DNA of 64,000 nt, from positions 2,170,001-2,234,000 of the forward strand of contig NC_014734.1 in the NCBI RefSeq assembly GCF_000183135.1, written 5' to 3'. The position numbers and the translations under genes are program-made. Positions 8,399 to 18,023 of this stretch are shown here, piece by piece. The notes beneath the pieces were generated by a model, which was not told the DNA's origin, searched no databases, and saw nothing but the letters and a program-made list of their open reading frames with translations. This DNA comes from Paludibacter propionicigenes WB4 (GTDB taxonomy: Bacteria; Bacteroidota; Bacteroidia; Bacteroidales; Paludibacteraceae). Each line of letters starts with the position of its first letter. Position 1 is the stretch's first letter.

Positions 8399-10177
8399 TT
8401 ATTTTTTATCTCTTTCTACGGCTAAATCAGTTGCTATTTCTTTCATCTTTTTCTCATTCAACGGATAGATAAACATGAAAACTGCTGCAAGTAAAGCCCC
8501 AATTGCCGGGAACAAACTCAACATCATTCGGAAACCATTTTGAGTTGAAATAGCTTGTTCGACATTGGGAATATAATGATACATAGCCATAATCCAACCC
8601 ACAGCGGCAATACCCAATGAAGCTCCGAATTTTTGCGACATTGAAGCTGCTGAGAATACCAACCCTGTTGCGCGACGTTTGTTTTTCCATTCAGAATAGT
8701 CGGCTGTATCGGCATACATTGACCATACTAATGGGAAAATAATACCGGCATTGATACTGATTAAGAACTGGAACCCGAGGATAGCGTAAAGATTTGATTT
8801 GTCAACAAAGTAGAAAATAACACTTAATATCGTTGCAAACAACATGGCGACAAGAAACGTATTTTTCTTACCTATTCTGTCAGAAACAGGTTTAGCCAAC
8901 ACAACTCCAACGATATTCGCAGCCTGACCTAACAATAGATATACAGTACTGATTGCCAATGCTGTAGTAGATGTAATTTCTATACTGCTTTCGCCCTTGA
9001 AATAATACAAGAAGTAATAAACTGCTGCACCGTCACGAATAGTATTGAAGAAAATCGTAGAAACACTTGCGCCCAACAGGATAAACCAAGGCATATTTCT
9101 AGTCAAATCCTTCAAATCATCTTTCAGTTTGGTCTTTTCTGAAATTGGTTTCACTCGTTCGCGAGTCCATGAGAATGTCAACAAAAAGAAGATAACCGCC
9201 ATTATAGCAATAACCATTACAGCATATTGGAAGCCTGTTTTGTAGTCAATTTGTTTGATGGCAACTTTGGTGAATTTTACATCACTATCCTTTTCAGATG
9301 AATAAACTACTTTTAAAATACCCAGATTATTAAGTGTTTCTTTTGGAACAATGCTTGATAGTCTAATAAGCACATTGCTTGTGCTTCCATCACGAAGTAG
9401 TCCCAATGTATCTTTTCCAGCCGCAAAGTTTACCCAACTGTATTGGTTTGTGGTTGTATTTAAAACACCAATTTTAAATGCATCTTTCGATTTAGTAATA
9501 ATTTTTGCAGAGACAAAAAGAAGAGAATCAACCGGTTTGTCTTTTAACTCGGAAGTAATCTGACCGTTCCAAACATATAAATTTGCTGCAGAAGCCTGAG
9601 TACTGTCAGTTAACTGAACTAATTTAGGTTCGCTATAGTTGCTAACCGTTTTAGTTCCGAATCCGTCGAAAAGCGGTTGAAACAATGCCAACACAAGAAA
9701 ACTACCTCCAAAAGCAAAGATAAAACGGAAAGTGGCAAGGGTTGTTCTTTCTTTACCATCCGATGTCATTACGCCCATTAACGAAGCATAAGGCACATTA
9801 ATCATTGAATAGATAATCATCATCAGCGAGTAAGTAGCATAAGCATAAATAATTTTGCCCGTCATACCCATATTTGGAGTTGTAAAGGTCAAAACCCCGA
9901 TAATGCCAAATGGAATAGCCATCCAAAGTAAATACGGACGAAACTTACCCCAACGGGTTTCGGTACGATCGGCCATGATTCCGATAAACGGATCGATTAT
10001 GGCATCACCTACACGAGTAATCAGAAACATGGTTCCCACTATTGCGGCAGGGATACCATAGATATCTGTATAAAAGAACATAATATACATTCCGAAAAGT
10101 TTCCAGAACATCGACGAAGCCGCATCTCCGAAACCATAACCAATTTTTTCTTTTAAACTGAGTTTCTTAATATCCAT
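8399..10177 (-). CDS. GPH-family (MelB-like) sugar:cation symporter with a ~140-residue insertion
   Basis: An inner-membrane transporter of the glycoside-pentoside-hexuronide:cation family. Typical signatures are KIGYGFGDAASSMFW (residues 11-25), VGDAIIDPFIGIMADRTETRWGKFRP (57-81) and NVPYASL (127-133). The family is normally about 450-480 residues; this one has 592. The extra length is one block, about residues 172-314, between helix 5 and helix 6. By MelB topology it faces the periplasm. The block is polar and beta-rich (for example NLYVWNGQI, SAKIITKSKDAFKIGVLN, VLIRLSS) with no hydrophobic helix. The transporter would import mannobiose, cellobiose or similar disaccharides for the epimerase and phosphorylases on either side. 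The substrate is inferred from context. Confidence 0.88.
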   Translation of the reverse strand: MDIKKLSLKEKIGYGFGDAASSMFWKLFGMYIMFFYTDIYGIPAAIVGTMFLITRVGDAIIDPFIGIMADRTETRWGKFRPYLLWMAIPFGIIGVLTFTTPNMGMTGKIIYAYATYSLMMIIYSMINVPYASLMGVMTSDGKERTTLATFRFIFAFGGSFLVLALFQPLFDGFGTKTVSNYSEPKLVQLTDSTQASAANLYVWNGQITSELKDKPVDSLLFVSAKIITKSKDAFKIGVLNTTTNQYSWVNFAAGKDTLGLLRDGSTSNVLIRLSSIVPKETLNNLGILKVVYSSEKDSDVKFTKVAIKQIDYKTGFQYAVMVIAIMAVIFFLLTFSWTRERVKPISEKTKLKDDLKDLTRNMPWFILLGASVSTIFFNTIRDGAAVYYFLYYFKGESSIEITSTTALAISTVYLLLGQAANIVGVVLAKPVSDRIGKKNTFLVAMLFATILSVIFYFVDKSNLYAILGFQFLISINAGIIFPLVWSMYADTADYSEWKNKRRATGLVFSAASMSQKFGASLGIAAVGWIMAMYHYIPNVEQAISTQNGFRMMLSLFPAIGALLAAVFMFIYPLNEKKMKEIATDLAVERDKK

Positions 10178-10315
10178 ATTATTGTTTGTTTTGTGTTTTT
10201 TAATATTTTAATTCAGAGGTAAACTTTATTTTTAGGGCGTAAAAGTATCTATTCTTAGCCAAACATAAAGCATCGAATGTTTCTAAAACAGTACTGTTTT
10301 GAGACAGCCGATACT

Positions 10316-11530
10316 TTATTTAAATAACTTCAGACAGAGAACATCTCTAGCCGGAATTGTCGCTTTAAAAGGTTTGCGCGTGTCTCCCACATTTTTCTTC
10401 AACCACAAGTCACGTAACTTATACACTTCTTTGGCTGAAGTGTTGAGTGTGCGGTTCGACAATGAGTCGATCACCGAGAATGTTTTCCAATCGAGCGCTA
10501 CAACTCTTGGCGTAGTACTCCGATTCAGCAGGCACACTGCCCATTCACCATTTTTGAGGGGTTTAAGCCAGGTTTCCACACTGTCTTTAACCGCATGTCT
10601 GAATCCCTGAACTCCCAACGAATCCTGATCGATGGCAATTACTTCTTTGTTCGAAAGTACCGTCAAAGTCTCTGCATTCATAGAACGTAAATCATTACCG
10701 GCAATAAGTGGAGCCGCCATCATGCACCAGATCGAAAAATGAGCTCTCGATTCGTTCAACGACATTCCATTGCCCACCTCAAGCATATCAGGATCGTTCC
10801 AATGACCCGGTCCTGCATTTTTTCTCAATCCGTCTTGTTTATCCATAATTTGCATCACTCCAAAAGCTTTCCATGTTCCATTATTCTGAACACAATCAAA
10901 GCAATTGTAAATATCACCGGTTGTTCTCCAGAGGTGTCCGACTTCCTTCGCCCAAAGCTCCGGTTTATTGTTGCCCCATTCGCACAAGCTGAAAACGATG
11001 GGACGTCCCGCAGCAAACAACGCATCGCGCATGGTGGTATAAGCACCTATGGCATTCAGGTTTTCAGTATCACACCAGTCATACTTCAGATAATCGACAC
11101 CCCATTTGGCGTACGACAAAGCATCCTGATATTCGTGTCCGCGACCGGCAGGACGACCACCACAAGTTTTGTTTCCGGCACATGAATAAATGCCAAATTT
11201 CAATCCTTTAGCATGTACATAATCGGCCAATGCTTTTATTCCTGATGGAAAACGTTTCGGGTCGGCAACGATAAAGCCAAGACTATCGCGACTTACCTGC
11301 CAGCAATCGTCAATAACAATGTATTCATATCCGGCATCTTTCATACCGGTAGCCACCATGGCATCGGCTGTTTCGCGGATCAATTCTTCGCTTACATTGC
11401 AAGCAAATTTATTCCAGCTATTCCAACCCATTGGAGGTGTGAGTGCCAATCCCTGAAATTTCTGCGCCTGCATAACTGTCGAAGCCAGCAAAACACAGCC
11501 TAACAATAGAAAAAAACGGGTATTCTTCAT
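10316..11530 (-). CDS. GH27 alpha-galactosidase (secreted or periplasmic)
   Basis: A 404-residue GH27 enzyme starting at ATG 11530 (MKNTRFFLLLGCVLLASTVMQAQ), which gives a clean signal peptide; the frame runs 12 codons further upstream but without one. The clan-D signature LALTPPMGWNSWN opens the mature protein. The nucleophile is the Asp in YLKYDWCD, and the acid/base Asp is in GHWNDPDMLEVGNG. The C-terminal beta domain ends at RDVLCLKLFK. It removes alpha-1,6-galactose side chains, so the locus can treat galactomannan as well as plain glucomannan. It lies between the symporter and the GH130 phosphorylase, all on the minus strand. Confidence 0.92.
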   Translation of the reverse strand: MKNTRFFLLLGCVLLASTVMQAQKFQGLALTPPMGWNSWNKFACNVSEELIRETADAMVATGMKDAGYEYIVIDDCWQVSRDSLGFIVADPKRFPSGIKALADYVHAKGLKFGIYSCAGNKTCGGRPAGRGHEYQDALSYAKWGVDYLKYDWCDTENLNAIGAYTTMRDALFAAGRPIVFSLCEWGNNKPELWAKEVGHLWRTTGDIYNCFDCVQNNGTWKAFGVMQIMDKQDGLRKNAGPGHWNDPDMLEVGNGMSLNESRAHFSIWCMMAAPLIAGNDLRSMNAETLTVLSNKEVIAIDQDSLGVQGFRHAVKDSVETWLKPLKNGEWAVCLLNRSTTPRVVALDWKTFSVIDSLSNRTLNTSAKEVYKLRDLWLKKNVGDTRKPFKATIPARDVLCLKLFK

Positions 11531-11569
11531 TTTTGATTCAATTAGATTTAAGTGATTTGAATACACTGC

Positions 11570-12766
11570 TTAGTTCTTCGCCGACACAGCTTTTTGATTT
11601 TCCAATGTTTTATTTTTTGCAATCAGTTTTTTAATCGTTTCTACCGATTTAAATGAACGATATCCATCAGCAGGAGTATTGATACAATAATCCAATAAAC
11701 GGTCGATAGTAGAAGTAGCCACATGCATGCGGGTATCAGACGAAGCGTAATAAATAAATACTTTTCCATCCTCATCAGCAATCCAACCGTTGCTGAACAA
11801 TACGTTCGATACATCACCAATCCGTTCTTCGCCTTGAGGAGCCATAAAAAATCCTGCCGGTTCAGCAATCAGTTTTGTTGGATCCTGCAAATCGGTAAGG
11901 TAAAGATACAGCACGTAGCGTAGTCCGGCAGCACAGTTGCGCACACCATGTGCCAAATGCAACCAACCTTCTTTTGTCTTGATAGGATGCGGACCTTCGC
12001 CGTTTTTCAATTCTTTGATCGTATGGTAGTAACGGTGATTAATGATTTTCTCATCTTTCACTTCCGCATTGGTCATATCATCCACTAATCCCCAACCGAT
12101 TCCGCCGCCGCTACCGGTATCGATAAATCCATCCTGTGGACGGGTATACAAAGCATATTTACCATCAACAAATTCAGGGTGAAGCACCACGTTGCGTTGT
12201 TGACTTTTTGTTTTCAAATCGGGAAGACGCTCCCAGGTCAATAAATCTTTGGTACGTACAATACCGGCTGCAGCCACTGCCGACGATAAATCGCCTACCG
12301 GTGCATTCGGGTCTTTGCGCTCGCTACAGAAAACACCGTAAATCCAACCATCCTCGTGAGCTGTCAGACGCATATCGTACACATTGGTATCCGGCTCGTC
12401 AGTTTCGGGTAAGGTTACAGGCTCGTCCCAAAAGCGGAAATTGTCCACCCCGTTTTCGCTTTCTGCAATGGCAAAAAACGATTTGCGATCGTTACCTTCC
12501 ACGCGTACCACCAAAATATATTTGCCGTTCCATTTCATAGCACCTGCATTCAGAGTAGCGTTCACGCCTATGCGTTCCATCAAATAAGGATTTGTTTCAG
12601 GGTTGAAATCATAGCGCCACTCGATGGGTGCATGCTCATTTGTCAGTACAGGATTTGTATAACGGTCGTAAATTCCATTTCCAAATGGTAATTTCTCGTT
12701 TTTCTTACTTAATAATTCCTCGTGGTTTGCTCTGAGGTGATTCAAAGCTTTGATAAATTCAGTCAT
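11570..12766 (-). CDS. GH130 4-O-beta-D-mannosyl-D-glucose phosphorylase
   Basis: A 398-residue cytoplasmic enzyme that matches GH130 subfamily 1. The catalytic Asp falls at residue 131 in [13 protein letters not shown], the same position I recall for the characterised Bacteroides fragilis mannosylglucose phosphorylase. Other conserved patches are [37 protein letters not shown] (phosphate- and sugar-binding loops), [12 protein letters not shown] and [15 protein letters not shown]. It converts Man-beta-1,4-Glc and phosphate to mannose-1-phosphate and glucose, so the cell saves an ATP. Together with the 2-epimerase it is the diagnostic pair for mannan breakdown. It has no signal peptide, fitting action after uptake. 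Confidence 0.95.
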   Translation of the reverse strand: MTEFIKALNHLRANHEELLSKKNEKLPFGNGIYDRYTNPVLTNEHAPIEWRYDFNPETNPYLMERIGVNATLNAGAMKWNGKYILVVRVEGNDRKSFFAIAESENGVDNFRFWDEPVTLPETDEPDTNVYDMRLTAHEDGWIYGVFCSERKDPNAPVGDLSSAVAAAGIVRTKDLLTWERLPDLKTKSQQRNVVLHPEFVDGKYALYTRPQDGFIDTGSGGGIGWGLVDDMTNAEVKDEKIINHRYYHTIKELKNGEGPHPIKTKEGWLHLAHGVRNCAAGLRYVLYLYLTDLQDPTKLIAEPAGFFMAPQGEERIGDVSNVLFSNGWIADEDGKVFIYYASSDTRMHVATSTIDRLLDYCINTPADGYRSFKSVETIKKLIAKNKTLENQKAVSAKN

Positions 12767-12778
12767 GCTCTATTATAT

Positions 12779-15265
12779 TTATTTTTTAATTATTTCTGTA
12801 GTTGGTCTCAAAACCGAGGTAGTTGTAGTCAGTTTTAATGTGGATGAAGTCATTCCTTCCGAACTTGCTATCAGCGTTATTTCACCGGCTTGTTTTGTTG
12901 TTTTCACAATAATCTGAGCCAGTCCGTTAAAGGTCTCTCGTTTCCATTGTGGTGTAGGATTCGATGCCGTTGCCACAAATTGCTCTGGAGCATGCGAAGC
13001 CGGATCACCATTGCCAACACCTATGATTTTGCCAGGACCGCTTAAGGTGAAAACAACTTCCTTATTGGCTGTTGGCACCCAACGGTTTTTCAAATCGTTT
13101 AGCTGAACAGTGATAACCGCAACATCTTCTCCATCGGCATTCAGTTGCGAGCGATCAGCCAATAGTGCTACTTTAGCCGGTGCACCGGTTGTTTCAACTT
13201 GTTCCGAAACGGTTGGTTTTCCGTTTACAAATCCTTTGGCAACAAGTGTTCCGGGTTGATACGCCACCTCCCACTCGAGATGTCCGTTTTTCTCCATGGT
13301 TTTCTTGCCCAGCGATTTTTTGTTCAATACCAATTCTACTTCTTCCGCATTGCTGTAAATAGTTACTTTTATATTTTTCCCTTCACAGCCTTTCCAGTTC
13401 CAGTGTGGCATTATGTGCATCACCGGTTGTTTTCCCCACCACGATTTCAGGTAGTAGAAAATATCTTTCGGGAAACCGCACAGATCGACAATGCCAAATT
13501 GCGAGTTTACGGCTGGCCACAACAGTGGGTTCGCTTCACCTCTGTAATCAAATCCTGTCCAGAAAAACAGACCCGACAAAAATGGACGGGCTGCATAGAA
13601 TTTCCAACCCGACTCGGTACCCACATTTTCCGGCATACGATTGCTAGCAGCCATGCGCCCATTAGCTTTATCGTCCACATAAACGCCACGTGTTCCTATC
13701 GTGTTGCTTTCCTCGGTACCGATACCGCTTTGCCAAGGAAAATTTTTATGATGTTCATCAATATTTCCCTGAACAATATAATTGTAGCCCATTACCTGGG
13801 TTGTTTTTCCGCTTCCATTTTCCCAACCGCCTGAGATGGCAACGGTAAATGCCCGCGACGAATCAATTTTCTGTGCAAACTCCTGCATAGTTTTGGTGAT
13901 GCGTGCTCCTTTTTCGTTGCTCTCGATAGCCCACTCTTCATTTCCTACCGACCATAGAACCACCGAAGGATGGTTACGGTCGCGCACCATAAAGCGTTCC
14001 ATCAAATCAAAATGCTCCTGATTGATTCCCATCAGGCGGTTTTCGTCGAGAACAAGCATTCCGAGACGGTCACAAGCATCCAACATTTCCGGTGTAGACG
14101 GATTGTGCGAAGTACGAATGCCGTTGTTGCCCATCTCTTTGAGCTTTTTGATTCTGAATTCCTGCAAAGCATCGGGAATGGCTGTACCCACCCCTGCATG
14201 ATCCTGATGCATGTTGGTGCCAACAATCTTTACACTTTTACCATTTAGAAAAAATCCCTGATTCGGATCGAAACGAACAGTACGAATACCTACATTAGTG
14301 GTGTAACTGTCCACAATTTTACCATCAGTAATAATGTTGGTTTTCAGTTTATATAAATAGGGATTTTCGAGCGACCAAAGGGTTGGCTTTTCCACCTTTA
14401 TTTTTTGGAAATACGTATTGTCTACATTTCCATTCAAACTTACGTTTTCAAGTTTCTTAGATAAGACTTGCTGGTTGTTAGCGTCCAACAAGCTTTGTTC
14501 AATAGTAAATACAGACGACTTATCGTGTTGATTCTGCACTTTGGTACGCACAGTAAGTTCAGCATTGTTGCCGGTCAATTCCGTTGTTACAAATGTACCG
14601 AACTGAGCTACGTGTAGTCGGTCAGTTTTATTCAACCACACATGACGATAAATGCCCGCACCCTCGTAATACCAACCCTCTTCAATGCTCGCATCCACGC
14701 GAACAGCAACTGTATTTTCACCACCATAATTCAGATAATCAGTGATGTCGTATACCGAAGTAGCATAGCCGCTTGGCTCGTTACCCACATAAAAACCATT
14801 CACCCAAACTGTTGCATTTCGGTGCACACCGTCAAACTGAATACTTATTTTACGTCCCATATCAGATGCAGGTACCGTGAATTTCTTGCGATACCATCCC
14901 ACCGATGTTTCGGGGTATTTGTAACCGATGGTTTTATATCCGTGACTATGACTTGCATCGCCCGAAAAAGGAAGCTCTACTGCCCAGTCGTGCGGTAAAT
15001 CCACTTCGCGCCAGGTGCTGTCTTTGAATTGCGCCGCCGCAACTCCATCACCATATCCAGTCTTGGCAAAATAGGTGAAATAGCTTGTTCCTGTTGTAAA
15101 ATCTTTAGTATAATCGGTGGCATGACCCAGTGCAAAACGCCAGCCGAAGTCCATCAACAGCCTCTCCCGCCCTTGTGTAGAAAAGCTTGTCTTTTCGTTT
15201 TGCGAAAAAACAGACATCACCCCAAGAAATAGAATTAGCGCTAAAGAGATATTCTTTTTTATCAT
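12779..15265 (-). CDS. Secreted GH2 glycosidase (beta-galactosidase/beta-mannosidase type) with C-terminal Ig-like domains
   Basis: An 828-residue GH2 enzyme with signal peptide MIKKNISLALILFLGVMSVFSQ. Order of parts: jelly-roll sugar-binding domain (WREVDLPHDWAVE, VWVNGFYVG, about residues 90-220), Ig-like linker, TIM barrel with NGIRTSHNPSTPEMLDACDRLG, acid/base Glu443 in WSVGNEEW and probable nucleophile Glu518 in GIGTEESNT. After it come a DUF4982-like segment and a bacterial Ig-like domain (about 690-800). Family members act on terminal beta-galactosides or related units. In a mannan locus it may trim beta-linked galactose or non-reducing ends of acetylated galactoglucomannan. The sequence does not settle whether galactose or mannose is the substrate. 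Confidence 0.88.
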   Translation of the reverse strand: MIKKNISLALILFLGVMSVFSQNEKTSFSTQGRERLLMDFGWRFALGHATDYTKDFTTGTSYFTYFAKTGYGDGVAAAQFKDSTWREVDLPHDWAVELPFSGDASHSHGYKTIGYKYPETSVGWYRKKFTVPASDMGRKISIQFDGVHRNATVWVNGFYVGNEPSGYATSVYDITDYLNYGGENTVAVRVDASIEEGWYYEGAGIYRHVWLNKTDRLHVAQFGTFVTTELTGNNAELTVRTKVQNQHDKSSVFTIEQSLLDANNQQVLSKKLENVSLNGNVDNTYFQKIKVEKPTLWSLENPYLYKLKTNIITDGKIVDSYTTNVGIRTVRFDPNQGFFLNGKSVKIVGTNMHQDHAGVGTAIPDALQEFRIKKLKEMGNNGIRTSHNPSTPEMLDACDRLGMLVLDENRLMGINQEHFDLMERFMVRDRNHPSVVLWSVGNEEWAIESNEKGARITKTMQEFAQKIDSSRAFTVAISGGWENGSGKTTQVMGYNYIVQGNIDEHHKNFPWQSGIGTEESNTIGTRGVYVDDKANGRMAASNRMPENVGTESGWKFYAARPFLSGLFFWTGFDYRGEANPLLWPAVNSQFGIVDLCGFPKDIFYYLKSWWGKQPVMHIMPHWNWKGCEGKNIKVTIYSNAEEVELVLNKKSLGKKTMEKNGHLEWEVAYQPGTLVAKGFVNGKPTVSEQVETTGAPAKVALLADRSQLNADGEDVAVITVQLNDLKNRWVPTANKEVVFTLSGPGKIIGVGNGDPASHAPEQFVATASNPTPQWKRETFNGLAQIIVKTTKQAGEITLIASSEGMTSSTLKLTTTTSVLRPTTEIIKK

Positions 15266-15328
15266 TTCTACTGATATTTATTCGTTGCAACCCATTATTT
15301 TAAATTTCCAAATATAATTTTCCTGATT

Positions 15329-15510
15329 CCGAGCCACCTTATCCTACTTCAATAGCAGGTAATCCTACTTCCGAACTACCTTTTTCTAGTTCAATAGTTG
15401 GCTATCCAACTCCTAAACTACATTATCTTGGTTCAATAGCAGGTTTTCCTAGTCCCGAACTACCTTGTCCTGCTTCGATAGCAGGTTTGCCTAGTTCCGG
15501 ACTATACTTT
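15329..15510. repeat. Second tandem array with a 42-nt period, overlapping the 3' end of the GH5-GH26 gene
   Basis: Units of 42 nt start at 15329, 15371, 15413 and 15455, with a partial fifth at 15497. The sequence differs from the array at 5662-5829, but it has the same period and the same build of two related 21-nt halves. Small hairpins recur, for example CCTGCT (15469-15474) with AGCAGG (15480-15485). The minus-strand stop codon of the GH5-GH26 gene, at 15491-15493, lies inside unit 4, so the last few residues of that protein are encoded by the array. Confidence 0.88.
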
Positions 15511-17899
15511 TCTGAGATTTTAACGGTACATACATGGGTGGCATATTGTTACTCATCACCATCCTCTTGCTTTCGGTGAATTTTTTAAAATCATTAGCCG
15601 ACGAGTGCCCTGGGTAGGGTGCATAAAAATGAGTTTCTTTGTTAAATGCATTTCTCCAAAGCAACACATAGCTAATGTTGAAAGGCTCTATAATTGGCAA
15701 CAGAATGTTTGTAAAATAATCGGCTACCGGAATAGACTCCATACCTGTTTCTGCCAAAACGGGAATCTTATTATTAAGCTTTGCATAATCAGTCACTACA
15801 TGTAATCCTGCAGTCACATCCTTTTTATATCTTTCGATAGACAATTTATCTGAACCGCAATAATTATCGAAACCTACCACATCCACCCAGTCGTTACCCG
15901 GATAGCGGCTTAGAAATTCAGTTTCGGTAGTTATGCCTGCTGGCGAAAAAGCGTACAAAATATTATGAACACCCTTTACATCGCGCAAATAACTTACGGT
16001 CATACGATATAATTGGTTGTATTCGTCAGGAGTACATTGTTTGGCTCCCCACCAAAACCAACTACCGGTATGCTCGTGGAACATGCGGAAAATAACAGGG
16101 AACGTTTCGCCTTTCGAATCTTTCAAATCATTAAAGAAAACGGCCAAACGATCCAGCCAGGTCAGAAATTTCGCATGATTGCTTCCACCCGGCAATACAC
16201 TGCTTACCACTGTATTTTGAGCACAATCCCAAGCAGTTTTTCCGGTAACAATGTTATCACCATGCCAGCTAATAGTGTTGATACCGCCGCGTTCATACAC
16301 TTCGCGCATCATGCGTTTCATGTCAGTAAAATAAATTGAATCAAGATTATATGCTGCACCGATTTCCAGATGACCTAACTCCCAACCCACCATGGCCGGA
16401 TAATCACCTGTAACTGCTTTTACATCGGATCCGCCTGCTTTGCCATACCAACCGTGTCCGTAAGCAGGGTCATCCTGATGACACAACATAATGCCTTTGC
16501 CCAGATTATTGAACATGTTGTAAAACAACGCTTGCGTTTTTGGCGTAGCGTTTATATCCACCAACGTCGGAATATTTTGCATTTTCATCACATATTTTTT
16601 TACCAACTTCACAGTGGCATCTGTATTGAAAACTGCATTCAGACCTTGTTCTTCCTGAGCGGGATCGCCCAGATAATCGTCGCCTTTAACCCAATACACA
16701 TGTTTTGGATTGGGACGACCGAAACCACCCCATGCCCAGAAATTACATCCGGCCAGAACATCTTTTTCTTTCGAAGATTTCAGGATTTTTTCAAAAACGG
16801 AAGTATAATAAGTATCGCGCAAGCTGGTAGTGTCTGTGAGCGTATATTGATGATGATCACGTGGAAAACCAAACTCTTCCAACACGATTGGTTTTGACAA
16901 CTTACGGGCAACAGCCATATGATTATTCATGTATTCAGCTGTTTTATCAATACTATTTTGTAAAGTACCCGGCATATCTTTCACATCCAACCAACTCCAG
17001 TTTTTAGGCCAGATATGCATGGTCAGGTAATCGACATTTTTATCGGCATGAATTTGCTCAAACAAACCCATATCCATTTCACAGCCCCACTGTCCCTCGG
17101 AGCCGATAGAAACCATGTGATTTTTATCCAACGACTTAATGTAAGCCGAAATATCTTTCAACCAAGCAGCAAAAAGAGGTTTGTTGGCATCTGAGAAAGC
17201 GCGTGGCTCGTTACCAATTTGCCAGGAAAAAATAGCCGGATCTTCAGTATATTTTTTATTTGTGTAACGGTTAGTGCGGGTAATAACATGCTTAATGTGA
17301 TTTTTCAGCATCTGACGGCATTCATCACAACCAGCGTACTGTTTTACAAACTCCATATATGCGGGCCAACCATCAACCGAAGGAATTGGATTCTTTCCTT
17401 TACCAGCCCAGTTAAGGTACTGGCTGTATCCGCCCGACCACTCCCATGAGTTGGTAAAAAACAATACCGCTTTCATATCGCGCTTGCCCAATTCCGACAA
17501 TAAAAAATCCAATCCATCAAAAATAGTATCGTTGTAGACACCCGCTTTTATCTGCAAGGTTGGCTCTACTTTCGATGGAATACCATTGCTTCCATCGGAA
17601 CCAATAAGTACACGCAAGTTCACCAACCCGTTTTCCTTCATAAAATCCAGTTCTTTGATCAAACGTGCCCTATCACCACCCTGGCCTTTTGAGCCCAGAA
17701 TAGCTCCAAACCAGAAGTTAGTCCCTACAAAATAATAAGGCTGTCCATTTTGAACGAAATTACCCTTGGTATTTGTTTTTACAAAAGACATAGACGTTTT
17801 TGCAAAACCATTCATAGATATTAATAAAAATAGAAGAACCCCTAACCCCTGAAGGGGAATTAGATTAGTTCTGTTTTTTTTATATTCTTTAATTTTCAT
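15491..17899 (-). CDS. Bimodular endo-beta-1,4-mannanase, GH5_7 plus GH26
   Basis: An 802-residue secreted enzyme with two catalytic domains in one chain, starting at ATG 17899. The N-terminal GH5 (subfamily 7-like) domain, about residues 35-440, has acid/base Glu231 in WQIGNEPR and nucleophile Glu342 in IVLEEFGFPRD. The C-terminal GH26 domain, about 450-790, has acid/base Glu609 in RMFHEHTGSWFWWG and nucleophile Glu717 in VLAETGMES. Both families include endo-mannanases, so this is the main backbone-cutting enzyme of the locus. The signal peptide contains a mini-repeat: codons 14-21 (IPLQGLGV) are the 23-nt element at 17837-17859. The C terminus runs into the second 42-nt array. An upstream ATG at 17953 is in frame but would move the signal peptide inward. 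Confidence 0.92.
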   Translation of the reverse strand: MKIKEYKKNRTNLIPLQGLGVLLFLLISMNGFAKTSMSFVKTNTKGNFVQNGQPYYFVGTNFWFGAILGSKGQGGDRARLIKELDFMKENGLVNLRVLIGSDGSNGIPSKVEPTLQIKAGVYNDTIFDGLDFLLSELGKRDMKAVLFFTNSWEWSGGYSQYLNWAGKGKNPIPSVDGWPAYMEFVKQYAGCDECRQMLKNHIKHVITRTNRYTNKKYTEDPAIFSWQIGNEPRAFSDANKPLFAAWLKDISAYIKSLDKNHMVSIGSEGQWGCEMDMGLFEQIHADKNVDYLTMHIWPKNWSWLDVKDMPGTLQNSIDKTAEYMNNHMAVARKLSKPIVLEEFGFPRDHHQYTLTDTTSLRDTYYTSVFEKILKSSKEKDVLAGCNFWAWGGFGRPNPKHVYWVKGDDYLGDPAQEEQGLNAVFNTDATVKLVKKYVMKMQNIPTLVDINATPKTQALFYNMFNNLGKGIMLCHQDDPAYGHGWYGKAGGSDVKAVTGDYPAMVGWELGHLEIGAAYNLDSIYFTDMKRMMREVYERGGINTISWHGDNIVTGKTAWDCAQNTVVSSVLPGGSNHAKFLTWLDRLAVFFNDLKDSKGETFPVIFRMFHEHTGSWFWWGAKQCTPDEYNQLYRMTVSYLRDVKGVHNILYAFSPAGITTETEFLSRYPGNDWVDVVGFDNYCGSDKLSIERYKKDVTAGLHVVTDYAKLNNKIPVLAETGMESIPVADYFTNILLPIIEPFNISYVLLWRNAFNKETHFYAPYPGHSSANDFKKFTESKRMVMSNNMPPMYVPLKSQKSIVRN
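17837..17859 (-). repeat. GC-rich 23-nt mini-repeat inside the signal-peptide codons of the mannanase
   Basis: Read on the minus strand, this 23-nt segment is identical to 47447-47469 on the plus strand (starts TTCCCCTTCAGGGGTTAGGG). Here it is translated as part of the hydrophobic signal region, IPLQGLGV. The two copies lie 30 kb apart and are read in different frames. Confidence 0.9.
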
Positions 17900-17940
17900 T
17901 CTCACAGTTATATCATTATAAATATCATAAGTAATATTGT

Positions 17941-18017
17941 CCCCCCCTTTCAAGGGCTAGAAGTTATTCTATTACTTTCTTTTAGAGTTTATACGTCAAT
18001 TGACGGAGGTTAGGGGT
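17941..18017 (-). repeat. Probable degenerate mini-repeat between the mannanase and esterase genes
   Basis: The segment holds CCCCCCTTTCAAGGGCTAG at its left side and GGAGGTTAGGGGTCGTC about 50 nt later, both reminiscent of the 23-nt mini-repeat (C-run, centre, G-run, TTAGGGG). It may be a split or rearranged copy. The match is loose. Confidence 0.45.
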
Positions 18018-18023
18018 CGTCAT

